Assembly (NCBI GenBank): GCA_900155495.1
Contig: FTLJ01000215.1
Location: 54,056 to 118,055 of the forward strand
Origin: Porogramme epimiltina
Taxonomy: Eukaryota > Basidiomycota > Agaricomycetes > Polyporales > Polyporaceae
Length of the DNA: 64,000 nucleotides
Direction: 5' to 3'
Shown: in pieces, positions 47,001-58,176 of the stretch
Position numbering within the stretch: the first letter of the stretch is position 1
Layout: every line of letters begins with the position of its first letter
Notes under the pieces: generated by a model
The model's input: the letters and a program-made list of their open reading frames with translations, nothing else
Told to the model about the DNA's origin: nothing
The model's database searches: none
Made by a program: the position numbers and the translations under genes

Positions 47001-48191
47001 CGGCGAGTAGGTCCAAGACACCGGGCAGCACAGCCAGCGGGCCTGGCTAAAAGGACATGCAGCGAGGTCGTCGATCGGAGATGCCGGCGATTCAGGGTGA
47101 ACGCCGACTCGGGAAAGCAACATACATAATGTCAGCAATTAGAAGCCACTGGGGTGAACCTACGATGACGAGGTTCGGCGAAGCTCGTTATCGCAGGCTC
47201 ATCGCAGTGCAGGGCCAGCTGGGCACGCTCGTACCAAGAGAATGCGAGGACTTCTGAACGCAGCCCCTAGAGGATGCGATGCAGACCTGGAAAATGTCAT
47301 TGGATGAGTGTCCGCACCAGGGATCGCGATAGAGTTGTGCTCAAACTTGACGCGAGCGGAACAGATCGCCCAGGGCGGAGGGCACCATTATCATATGGAT
47401 CTGGCGTAGGCGAGGGCGCAGGCGGCTCGGTGCGTGACGGGCCCAAGTGCAGTTAGAGCGGAGGAAATAGACGTCGGTCGGAGGCAGAACGACCGCCTCG
47501 GTCGCGGGCGCGCGCCTTCGAGCTTCGCAGCGCAAGCGGGGGGCGCCAAGAGCAGGTGGGAAGATGGGCCGGGGGCGCGGCACACGCGCGGACACGGAGG
47601 GCGCGCCTGGCGAAGCGGGCAGCGTGGAGCGGGTCAAGCGCAGCCGTCCGACGCTCCACGACGGGGAAGGCCAAGGCCCACGGACGCGCCGCCCGGTATC
47701 CAGGCCAAGCGCAGCGGGAATGCGCCCGGCTATCCCTCGATAAGTCGCGGCGCGCAGGCTGCACGGGCGCGCGCGAGCGCGGGCTGTTCGGGGGCTGTCG
47801 TTCGCGCGTTCCCGTGCTGCGCGTCCCAGAAGCGCGTTCCAGTGAAAGCCAAGCCTCGATTTCCGCGCGTCGACCACGGCGTACGCGACTGAAACGGGCG
47901 AGGGGGCGCGGAGACGAGGAGAGAAGCATGACGATAGGCCGTCGACGCGACCGACGTGGTGGTGCAGCCGTGAGAAGCGCCCAGGCGCGCAGATCTGCAC
48001 GGGCCGGGCCGACGAATCGAGACAAGACCCCTTGGGAAGCGTAGGCGCCGTGACGCCAGCTTGTCCGCGTCCGCGTTGGAGCGACCCTTACCGTGGAATA
48101 CCAAAGCGGTATGTGTTCGCATCGTGTCCTCGACCATTACACAGTTCTCTCTCGGCGCTCCAGAATGCTTACCCTCATCCCGCAGATCGCG

Positions 48192-48198
48192 TATAAAA
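48192..48198 (+). promoter_or_regulatory. TATA box of the first AEC gene
   Basis: TATAAAA lies 100 bases before the start codon at 48298, a reasonable core-promoter distance given a leader of 50 to 70 bases. The other two AEC copies lack an equally clear TATA box. Confidence 0.5.
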
Positions 48199-48297
48199 TG
48201 GCCAGGGTCTCTCCAAGATGCCCCAGACACGCGCCGTTCTGCGCCCTCCCCCAGCACACGCACCTCACGAGCTCGTCAAGCCATCGAGTCCGACACG

Positions 48298-50138
48298 ATG
48301 CCCTCCGCTGCTTTCCTCATATACTCGGGGGTCATGCCCCTGATTAAGACGTGCGCACACGCTCCTCCTGCTCCCGTATTCCTCCCCCTCACCATGACCC
48401 TCCAGGTACATCACCATCGTCGCCGGATACATAATAGGAAAAATGGGCCTCTTCCCCGCGGCGGCATCGCGAGGAGCGTCTCTAGTCACCATGAACATCG
48501 CTCTGCCTGCTCTCATCTTCGCCAACGTCATCCCCGCCTTCAGTCCGTCGAATATCGCGGCGTTGGGCCCGCTATTTGTCACGGCATTCACCTACCAGGC
48601 GATTGGCTTCGCGTTCGGCGTTATCATCCGGGAGATCTGTTACGTCCCGCGTAACTTCTGGCAAGGTATCATTGTTCTGAGTGGCATGAGCAACTGGGGA
48701 AATCTCCGTGAGTCCCCCGGCAGCTACACGCGCGTTCGTCGTCCGCTAATTCTTCTACCAGCAACCGCCGTGGTTCTGTCGGTTACCGAACAACCCCCCT
48801 TCGACCCGACGACAGACCCAGCTCGTACGTTCCTTTTTCTCCACCCCATATATTCAGTCAGTTCTTTTCTCACGACCATCGCATCCTCCAGTCGGCATTT
48901 CTTTCATTTCAATCTTCATCGTCACATACCACATCGTGTTCTGGATGCTCGGGGCAGCCCACTCGCTATCGTGGGACTTCCTCCCCGGCGTCCCTCAAGG
49001 CGAGGCCGCTGAGCGGCGGGTCTCATGGAAGGAGAAGCCCCTCGGGAGCCTCTTCACGCGCTACATCCTCAAGCAGCCCGTCCCTAATTCCTTCGCACTC
49101 CCTCCCCCCAGCCCACAATCGGACGAGGAGTCCCTCTCGCCGTCGGAGAAGCAAAATGCGGACGCGACCGCTACCTCGGCTCCGGTCTCTGCAGATGTGA
49201 CGAGGTGCCCGACGCCCGTGGCCGACAACGCTGTGGCGCACCAGGACCAGAGCGGTCCTCAGAAGGAGGCGCCGGCGCTGAAGGTTGTCGAGACAGAGGT
49301 GCCCGACGCTCCCGCGACGCCGACAACCCCGACGTTCGTGCAGCGGGTGCTCAGGTTCTTGAAGCCGCTGTCGGTGATCGTCAGCCCCGTCACGATCACG
49401 CTCGCGATCTCGCTTCCCATCGCCCTCATCGCCCCGCTTAAGGCTCTTTTTGTCGACGTCTCGGACCAGGGCGGCCCTGTGTTCCTTGCGCCGGACAACC
49501 GCCCGCCTCTCGCGTTCACGATCGACACCGGTACGTGCCTTTGTTTTATTGAGTCGCCGCATGCTCACCTACCGACTGGCCAGCTCAATTCCTCGGCGGA
49601 GTTGCTGTCCCGCTTGCCCTCATCCTCCTCGGCGTCAGTTTCTCACGCATCCAGCTGCCGCGCCCTCTTTCGCGGCTCCCGATTGCAGCAATGTTCATGA
49701 CCACGATGGCGAAAATGGTCATTCTCCCGGTGGTCGGCGTATTCTTCGTCATCGCCCTCACGGACACGGGTTTCCTTGACCGTAAGGAGAAGACGCTTAG
49801 GTTCATTCTGATTTTCCTCAGCGGGACGCCTACGGCTGTCAAGTGAGTGCCTCTACGATGGCGGAATGGATGTGCGTATTGACTCTGGTACAGCCAGCTT
49901 GTCGTCGCGTCTTTGTATGCTCCGGGTGGGAAGACGAACACCCTTGCCGCTTTCCTCTTTGTCCAATGTGAGCATTGGTTTCGCCGTGAATCATCTACTC
50001 TGACTAATACACTTCCTTTCTTACAGACGTTTTCATGCTTATCGCATCATCGTATGTCTCTCGTGTTCTTCTAACGTATATCTCTTGGCTAATATCTATT
50101 TCAGGGCCCTCACTGCCGTCGCTCTCCTCCTCATCTAG
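48298..50138 (+). CDS. Auxin efflux carrier (AEC) family membrane transporter, copy 1
   Basis: Member of the AEC/PIN-like transporter family; the fungal members are membrane proteins with uncertain substrates. Exon 1 (48298-48350) encodes FLIYSGVMPLIK. Exon 2 (48406-48707) gives YITIVAGYIIGKMGLF..MNIALPALIFANVIPAFSP. The next exons carry a conserved ISIFIVTYHIVFWMLG segment and a long hydrophilic loop after QGEAAERRVSWKEKPLGSLF. After the loop come TITLAISLPIALIAPLKALF, ALILLGVSFSRIQLPRPLSR, MTTMAKMVILPVVGVFF, FLSGTPTAVN and ALTAVALLLI, ending TAG at 50136-50138. About ten membrane spans in two bundles of five fit the family. Nine short introns are placed as in copies 2 and 3. No break was found. 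Confidence 0.88.
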
Positions 50139-51491
50139 TTACCCACAGCTTTCTCATCTCAGCTTTCCAAGTTTTCCACACTTGCGGCCTCATGGGCCAC
50201 TTCACGGATTGACACGATTTCACCGGACTCCCACCCCATCTGATAGACTGGTTCCGACGCCTCCCTGTATCGTTAGTTGCTTGCACGCCTGTTACGCTTT
50301 CCATACTCTGCCATCATCTCACATTCGCGGCCTCCTCATGGGATCCGTACGTCACCACAAGTCACAATCAACTCGATACGCATTTCTCTAGGTTCTTATC
50401 ATTCAATAGACATGCACTAGTGTGCCCTTCTAAACATCCCTTTTGTGCGGCGCCCCGCGTGAGGTGTTTAAACCACACGTCCCTGCCGAGAGCTTAACAG
50501 CTTTTGACGTAAAGTTGGTCGGCGCGGCGTCTCCTCGGTGGCAGTATCAAGGATGTCTCTGAGCCTTGTCAATTCCCATGGTATCTGCGCCACAGCCCGC
50601 AGCGCACTTGGTCAACTGACCAGTAGGTTGACATGGCGGCTGCTCAATTGGGATAGTTTTTCCCAGGCTTGCCCAACCCACGCCAAGAGTGTTTCGCCAC
50701 GTACTGAACTTCGGGAGCTCACCATGGTGGTCTTCTCTGGACAGTACCACCATGTAACACCTCACCCCCACCCGGAGTCGAAGAATAACTACACGATAAG
50801 AAAACTTTCAGTAATGCACGACAATGACTAGGAGTCACAGCGGTCGGCCGCCGCGTCTGAAAGCACCTCATGACCTTTAAATTGCTGACTGAGGGATGCT
50901 GGTGAGCAAATTGAAATTCTCATTCGGAATTATATATATTCCTCTAATATCTTACGAACGTGTGTTTGTTCCAGCCGCTAAAGAACAAAATTGGTTTCTA
51001 GCGAGAGTAGCCATAGCTCACTCAGCTACATACAAAGCGCTCATACAAACATCGACAGAATTTCGCGGGTACATGGCACTCCTGAGGAAGGAGGATGGGC
51101 TGACGCGGGCCTAGACCTCGTGTGCATCGAACCACCGCTGCTGATTGGTTGCCAGCCACTGGAGCTGTCCGCGTGAGCGATCAAGGTGACGAAGCGGAAC
51201 GCAGAAGCGAGGGTCACAAATAGTAGACGCCGCGCCTCCAGACGAATGACTCACATGAGGACGTTCTAGTCATGAACTCGGTTCAAACCACGTCTCCACT
51301 CGCATGTTTTCAACCTGCCCTCGCTCGTGCGTCTCCCTGCCCCCTCCCATCCTTTTCCTGAATCTTCACGCAGCGTACTCACTCAGCCCTGCAACAGACA
51401 GAAAAAAAACTCGGCTTGTGTCGCGACGTAGCCTTCGAGGGAAGTTCAGGCCTCGTCCCACCTTGCACTAGTGGATGTCGAGTCACACACA
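50139..51491. other. Intergenic spacer between AEC copies 1 and 2
   Basis: No supported gene. The first 250 bases look like a pyrimidine-rich trailer. The rest is mixed composition with short frames lacking motifs. An A8 run sits near 51400. Confidence 0.45.
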
Positions 51492-53501
51492 ATGACTGAG
51501 TCCGCTGGTTTTCTCATCTACACGGGCGTAATGCCCCTCATCAAAACGTATGGCCCTACCCCATCACATATTTTCTGCGTCCAACTTTTATTGACTCTGT
51601 GCTTTCCAGGTACCTCACGATCATCTCGGGATATGTGGTCGCCAGGATGGGCCTCTTCCCGGAGGCTGCGGTACGTGGCGCCTCTCAGATCACCATGAAC
51701 ATGGCCCTGCCTGCGCTCCTTTTCGCGAACGTCGTCCCGGCCTTCACCCCCTCGAATATATCGGCACTAGGCCCGCTCTTCCTCACCGCCTTCACGTATC
51801 AAGTCGTCGGCTTCCTCGCTGGCTACATCATCCGGGAGGTATGCTATGTTCCCCGGAACTTCTGGCAAAGCATCGTTGTGTTGTGCGGCATCAGCAGCTG
51901 GGGGAATCTTCGTGAGTTCATTGACGTGGTAATTTCGATGCGCGGTGTCCTTATAGTTGTCTAGCCACGGCCGTGGTCCTATCCATTACCCAGCATGCAC
52001 CATTCGATCCAACAGTAGACCAAGCGCGTGAGTACTCCGGCCCTTTGGATGTCTTTCGACACAATCATGCTCATTTTTTCTCCTCTAACGTAGTCGGCGT
52101 CTCCTTCGTGTCAATCTTCATCGTCGCCTACAACATCGCCTTCTGGATGCTCGGCGCAGCATATTCCCTTTCGTGGGACTATCTCCCGGACGTCCCGCAA
52201 GGCGAGGCGGCCGAGCGCCGCGTGTCGTGGAAAGAGAAGCCGCTGGGGAGTTTGTTCACACGCTACGTCCTCAAGCAATCCGTCCCGAACTCTTTCGCGC
52301 TGCCGCCCCAGAATCAGACCACGGACGAAGAATTCCCCTCAACTGTGGAGAAGGACAAGGATGTTGAAGGCGCTTTCCCTGCGGCTAGCGGGGCCAATGA
52401 GGTCGGGTCTTCGGATGTTCTGGCCCGCGCCGTCACGGACCCCGATACTGAGGTCCAGCTCGCCCGCCGCACGTCACAACTCTCGGCTCCAGGTGCGCCC
52501 TCAACTCCGCCGCGAGCGCGCCATTAGGACTCCATCTCACTCGTAGCGCCAGCCTCTGCACACACCCTGCCGGGGAACGAGCCCGAAAACAGCGACGTAC
52601 ACAGCATTTCGCCGATGCTTCGCGGCACCAGGTGGATCGTGCGCATGCTGCGACCATTCCGCGTCATCATCTCTCCTGTGACGATCACACTGATTATCTC
52701 GCTGCCTATTGCGCTGATTGCGCCATTGAAGGCGCTCTTCGTCGACATTTCAGACCAGGGTGGGCCCGTATACACGGGTCCGGACGGGCGGCCCCCACTT
52801 GCCTTCATGATCGACACAGGTGCGTTTCTACTGTCGGTTTCTTGTGTGGGAGGATACTTCTGACATGCAGCGACGACGGATAGGTTCTTTTGTGGGGGCA
52901 GTCGCCGTTCCCCTCGCGCTCGTCCTCCTCGGGGCGGGGTTCGCCCGCATGACGATCCCGCGTCCGCTCACGCGGCTCCCGCTCATGGCCATCTTCCTCT
53001 CCACGATGGCGAAGATGGTCATACTCCCCGTCATCGGCGTATTCCTTGTACTGGCAATGACGGAGGGCGGGCTCGTGGATCGCCAGCAGAAGACGCTCCG
53101 GTTCGTCATGATGTTCCTTAGTGGGACACCGACAGCAATTCCGTGCGTGCCTTCAGAGGGCGACATATACCACATCGTGCTGATTGAGTAATCTATTCCA
53201 GTCTACTGATCGTGTCCTCGTTGTATTCGCCCGACGGAAAGGTGGACACGCTATCGGTAAGTCATCGTTGATGTATGAAAGACATGTATTCACTTAGTTT
53301 TGTGCGAGGTTTTCCTTTTCGTCCAATGTAAGCTCCTGTTTCGTATGTTTTGCGTTCTGAGTCTAATTTTGCTCTTAACTTGGTAGACGTCTTCATGTTC
53401 CTCTCGTCCGCGTGGGTGTATTACGTCACCGATTCTTCCTTCTTCCCTGCTGACTGCTCGACTCTAGTACTCTCACCGCTGTTGCACTCCTACTCCTCTG
53501 A
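51492..53501 (+). pseudogene. AEC family transporter, copy 2, with an in-frame stop in the central loop
   Basis: Same layout as copies 1 and 3: exons 51492-51547, 51610-51911, 51965-52027 and 52094-52819, then further short exons ending ALTAVALLLL-type at TGA 53499-53501. Splice sites and both membrane bundles look sound (MNMALPALLFANVVPAFTP; TITLIISLPIALIAPLKALF; STMAKMVILPVIGVF). However, TAG at 52525-52527 interrupts exon 4 at about codon 285, in the hydrophilic loop, and the same frame continues afterwards with a matching segment (DVHSISPMLRGTR). A 35-base GT-AG stretch ending exactly at this TAG exists (52493-52527), but removing it would break the frame. The truncated product would hold only the first bundle. 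It is therefore a recent nonsense allele, a sequence error, or a split protein. Confidence 0.75.
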
Positions 53502-54798
53502 GGCAACATAATCTCGGTAACTGTTCCCTACCCCACTCCACGACTAGCATACGTCCTGCATAGTACCATGCAGTCGCGCATCAACATAGACGCCAAGAGC
53601 CATTGTTAGAAACACTCAAAGTACCTCACTACTCGCAATTAATACAAAATTTGGCGTTCTTCCAGCCTTTATCTCCCCGAGAGTCGCGAACACCTCTGCG
53701 TGATGTGCTGTCTGGCCTTCGCGCTCGTTGCGCAGCAGCTTCAGAGGCAGTTTAGCCACCGCGGCACGATGACTACGTCCTCGGGAAGTGGCACCCGCAG
53801 CATGATCGGCCGAACGGCGCCGACGGGGGCTTGAGGCTTTACGTCTCCCCTTGGTTCTGGAGCCTATCTTGACACGGCCACTCCTCTATCAGGATACTCT
53901 GCTCCCAAACTGATCCTGAACACCCGGAGGGTTCCCACCAATCCTGATGCATGACCCTTGAGCGCTGAGTACTGAGTGTCTGCAGTAGTTCCTCACCCCG
54001 AGTGGACCTTCCGATCAGCCCGGCGCGTGAAGAATCTGGTTCATCAGGAAGGTCAAGGTGTAAGGCGTCGCGGATGCCGGTGAGCGATACGATCAAGAAC
54101 CTAGGTCCGGAAACCTACTTCACGATATCAATTGCCACAGCTTTTCGCATTGCACTATCAAATTGCCCAATGGAGCGTGAAGATTGAAGCTTTGGGGCAC
54201 CCGGTTGCGGTATTCGGAATTCGGAGACCTGGAAGCCCCACTTATCGGTGCCTATTTTCAACATGCTCTCGGCTACGCACAGCAGCATGCCACAGGCGCA
54301 AGAGTCAGGAAGTGCGCCAGACAGAATATGGCCGGAGCGCTGTGGCCACGAGTACGCGCGTGGTGCGCACGGGCGACAAGAGGAAGACGTAACGGCAGTC
54401 GTCAGACCTTGGGCGTGTGGCGGATGTGTCGTCGATTGGTCGGTGGAGGGCTGGAATTGCCCGCGTGAGCCGTGGAGCGCTCGTGGTGGCGCACCGGCAG
54501 GGCGGGCCGGCCAAAAGGGGAGGCGGAGGGCCGCCAACAGGCGCCGAACATCGGAAGAATGCCTCACACGAGGATGTTTCGGCCAGGGATCCGGCGCGGA
54601 CAAGGTCTACTTATGTTTTTACCCCACCCCCGCTTCTGCCCCGTTCTCTCTCCCTCCCCACGCCCCCTCCGCAAAACGGCCAGCCTCGCGAGGTGGGCTG
54701 CCTCACACGCACCGCCCGTCTGTGCCCAGGAGTCCCCCACCCAGGCCCCAGGCTGAGCCCGCCCTCCGCTCGTGCGACCAGATATCGAGTCATACACG
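53502..54798. other. Intergenic spacer between AEC copies 2 and 3
   Basis: No supported gene. GC-rich frames on both strands between 54100 and 54800 overlap each other, start without conserved motifs and are taken as chance. The final 200 bases are C-rich leader-like sequence. Confidence 0.45.
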
Positions 54799-56817
54799 AT
54801 GTCGACATCCGCCGGGTTTCTCATCTACTCGGGCGTTATGCCCCTCATAAAGACGTACGCCCAGACTATCCCTTGTGTTTCCTGTGTTCCATGGAATAAC
54901 CCCGATTTCCAGGTACATCACGATCGCTGCAGGATACGTGGTTGCCAAGATGGACCTCTTTCCGGCCGCCGCATCCCGTGGCGCGTCGCAGGTCACAATG
55001 AACATGGCGCTCCCCGCGCTCTTGTTCGCGAACGTCGTCCCTGCCTTTACTCCTTCGAATATATCGGCATTAGGACCTCTCTTCCTCATCGCTTTTACAT
55101 ATCAGGCGATCGGGTTTCTATCTGGCTACATTATTCGTGAAATCTGCTATGTCCCACGCGATTTCTGGCAGGGAATCGTCGTGCTGTGCGGCATGAGCAA
55201 CTGGGGGAATTTGCGTGAGTCAATCAATATAAACCCCGCTGCACGCGGTATTCACACAGCTTTACAGCTACGGCGGTGGTCCTGTCCATTACCCAGCAGG
55301 CTCCATTCGACCCCACGGTAGACCAAGCGCGTGGGTATCCCGGACCCTATATGATGCTCTATTTCTTGAAAGTTTGCTAACATCTTCCTCCGATACAGTC
55401 GGCGTCTCCTATGTATCTATATTCATCGTGGCTTACCATATCGTCTTCTGGATGCTTGGTACCGCCCATTCGCTCTCATGGGACTATCGCCCAGACGTCC
55501 CGCAAGGCGAGGCGGCCGAGCGACGCGTTTCGTGGAAAGAGAAACCCCTGGGAAGCCTGTTCACACGCTACGTCCTGAAGCAACCCGTCCCCAACTCCTT
55601 CGCCCTCCCGCCCCCGAACCGGTTCAAGGACGAAGAGGCCCTCTCCATCTCGGAGAAGAAGGGCATAGACACCGAGGACATCTCCGCGGTCGACAGCGAC
55701 AACGCGCCCGGCCCCTCGGCCGTCGCGGACTCCGTCGCCGCGCACCCAGACCCGGACGTCCAGCTCGCACGGCGCACCTCGCGGCTCTCGACGGCGACAG
55801 GGCCCCTCGGGCCCCGCCGCGGGTCCATGTCCGCGGGGGCCGCGCCCGACGCGCTGCCGCCCCCAGTGCCGCCGCCGACCCCCGCGCACTCGACGCGCGG
55901 GCTGCCCATGGATGAGGAGGAGGGCGACGCGCACAGCATCACGCCGACACTGCACGGCGCGCGGCGCATCGTGCGCGTGTTCCGCCCGCTCGCGGCGGTC
56001 ATCACGCCCGTCACGATCACATTGGCAATCTCGCTGCCTATCGCGCTCATCGCGCCGCTGAAGGCGCTCTTCGTCGACATCTCCGACCAGGGCGGGCCGG
56101 TGTACACGGGCCCGGACGGGCGGCCCCCGCTCGCGTTCATGATCGACACCGGTGCGTGCCCGTTGCCCGTACCCTTGCTTTGGTTGTGCTAATGCGTGCT
56201 TCACGGATCAGGTTCGTTCCTTGGTGGAATCACCGTCCCGCTGGCACTTGTGCTGCTCGGGGCGAGCTTCGCCCGCGTGAAGGTCCCGCGCCCACTCACG
56301 CGCCTCCCGCTCGCGGCCATCTTCCTCTCAACTATGGCAAAGATGGTTATGCTCCCCGTCATTGGCGTCTTCCTTGTAATGGCGATGACGGATGGCGGGC
56401 TCGTTGACAAGAAGCAGAAGACGCTCCGGTTTGTCATGATGTTCCTCAGTGGGACGCCGACTGCGGTGAAGTACGTGCTTTCAATGGGCTTCATTTTGCA
56501 TATCGCTTACCATGCTTCAGTCAATTGATTGTGGCGTCGCTATATGCACCGGACGGGAAAGTGGACACACTATCGGTAAGTCTCCTGCGGTATACAGTTA
56601 TGTGGCTCCTACTTACCTACACATATCAGGCTTTTCTCTTCGTCCAATGTGAGTACTCTCGTGCGTAAAATGACTTCGTGCTAACGAACTTCCATTCGCT
56701 TTATAGACGTCTTCATGTTCGTCTCGTCAGCGTAAGTATCATAAATTATTCGTACTCTTCTTCGGCTGACCTTCCGGCTCTAGTGCTCTCACCGCCGTCG
56801 CGCTCCTCCTGCTTTAG
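54799..56817 (+). CDS. AEC family membrane transporter, copy 3
   Basis: Third tandem copy, intact. The ATG at 54799 gives STSAGFLIYSGVMPLIK; exon 2 follows the intron ending near 54913 with YITIAAGYVVAKMDLF. The first bundle includes MNMALPALLFANVVPAFTP and GYIIREICYVPRDFW; the loop after GEAAERRVSWKEKPLGSLF is about 190 residues, Pro/Ala/Ser-rich and the longest of the three. The second bundle has TITLAISLPIALIAPLKALF, LLGASFARVKVPRPLTR and STMAKMVMLPVIGVF, with small final exons AFLFVQ, VFMFVSSA and ALTAVALLLL, stop at 56815-56817. It is closer to copy 2 than to copy 1 in the membrane segments. Substrate unknown; a role in export of weak organic acids or amines is only a family-level guess. 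Confidence 0.9.
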
Positions 56818-58176
56818 GTCAACGGCCCGCATCCCGTAGAACGGAGAGTTTGAACTCAATCTCCTCCCGACCTTCCGGTCGGCCCTCATCGCGCCGCTAC
56901 CGGCGCACAAATAAGGGCTCGCCCACATCCTAAATGGGCCTGCCCGTAACGCGGGCGCCTTGCGCTGAGCCGCACAGTGCGCCATGCCCCACGTTTCCCT
57001 AGATGACCGTCCCGCTATACACACGGATCGACACGACTATTACGGTGCCTCATTCCCTGTAGATAGGGCATAGTAGAGCCCGGAGGCATTTACTTCTGTA
57101 TCCTTAGACGTTACCCTGTTACGTTCTCGTGCTCTCTACACTACCTATACTCGCAGCACTCCCCATCGCTTCGAATTCCATAGAGCATCGCGCCGCGTCG
57201 GCGGCTTTTGCCTCCATGATTTGCGCGACTCGCGACCTCCGACGACGCTACTCTTAAGACTGTAGCGCGCACGCGCCCCACCGCGCAGCGGCGCAGGCGT
57301 GGCACAACATCCTGCGGCGCAGCGTGACCAGTTTCCACGCACGTCGCGCGGCGGCCCCGAGGCGGGTCAGTTAGCCACCGCGGCGCCTGTACATGTAAAC
57401 CTGCCCCGCCACCGCCGAGCCCGTCGTCCCACCCCCGGGCCCCCTGCCCAGATCTCCGCGCGGCCCAAGCCCGCGGAAGCAGTCTGCGGAGGGCCCGAGG
57501 GCCCCCTCGGGATCGCCAAGGCCCCCGCGCAGATCCCTGGGGAATCCCGCGCGACGCGCGTGCTACCCGGCGGTCTCGCTCGCTCGGGCCCCGGGGGACG
57601 CGGGCCCGCTGGCGGGTGGGAGCCGCGTCCTGCGCAGGGGGCGGAGAGGGAGGTGTGGGAAGGGCCTGCGCGCGGGCAGCGGCCCCGGGAAAGTTTGGCT
57701 GCGTGGGGGCGCACGGCGGTTCTTGGCGCGCTGAGTAGGCGTGCACTGCTTCTTGGGGGCACGCGGGTCGCGTCGAGGACCGTGGTATGCGAAGTACGTA
57801 TTGTTCACGCTGCGGAGGACTCGGCAGCGACGATGGGAAGGGAGATTGGGGTCTCGCTAGTGGCGTCGGTGCTGTCTTCTGACGCCGGTCGTGGTATGTC
57901 CCACGATGTTGTCGTGGATCTGCTCGTCTTATGTGACGAGGGTAGACATGGGCGTGAGAGCACAGAGGTTGCCCGTGAAAAGGGTATCGATGCTGTACCA
58001 CGCTGTTTGGGAATGCCACTATAAGACATTTGATTATACCTTTCAGAGCTTAAAAGTGGATAAGGGATATGCAGTGAGTGGAGAGCTCCGTTATGTAGCC
58101 CAGGGCCTATAGTACATTGCTGTGTCCGCGACGACAAGAGATGCTGCAATAGATTCACTACCCCCATGGAAACATC
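56818..58176. other. Intergenic GC-rich region
   Basis: Very GC-rich between about 57170 and 57780, with long overlapping frames on both strands: 292 codons on the minus strand and 241 on the plus strand. Both begin with GTG, not ATG, have Arg/Pro/Gly-rich composition and no motif, so I do not call a gene. A minus-strand frame with an ATG at 58029 (about 75 codons, Ser/Thr-rich) is the only other candidate and is weak. Confidence 0.4.

Larger units (their letters stand above)
42071..48191. other. Gene-poor region
   Basis: Six kilobases without a gene I can support. The first 600 bases are the upstream region of the ABCC gene. From 42.7 to 45.6 kb the DNA is AT-richer with only short frames, some containing a diverged direct repeat (43678-43741 and 44002-44065). 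Between 46.0 and 47.4 kb the GC content rises. A minus-strand frame of 136 codons (46315-46725) with possible splice sites upstream (46860-46980, reading GIDYNRPCALGLQGVSV) could be part of a decayed gene, but lacks an ATG and any family I know. From 47.4 to 48.0 kb long overlapping frames on both strands reflect GC bias. No terminal repeats or transposase motifs were recognised. Confidence 0.45.

Noticed and set aside
47341..48044. Several frames of 150 to 219 codons on both strands
   Set aside because: They overlap in four frames with Arg-rich composition and no conserved segment; judged a GC artefact.
52493..52527. A 35-base GT-AG stretch that could be an intron removing the TAG in AEC copy 2
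   Set aside because: Too short for introns here and its length is not a multiple of three, so removal would destroy the conserved downstream frame.
57141..58024. Long overlapping frames on both strands (292 and 241 codons)
   Set aside because: Both begin with GTG, are Arg/Pro/Gly-rich, mirror each other and carry no motif or splice support; high GC explains their length.
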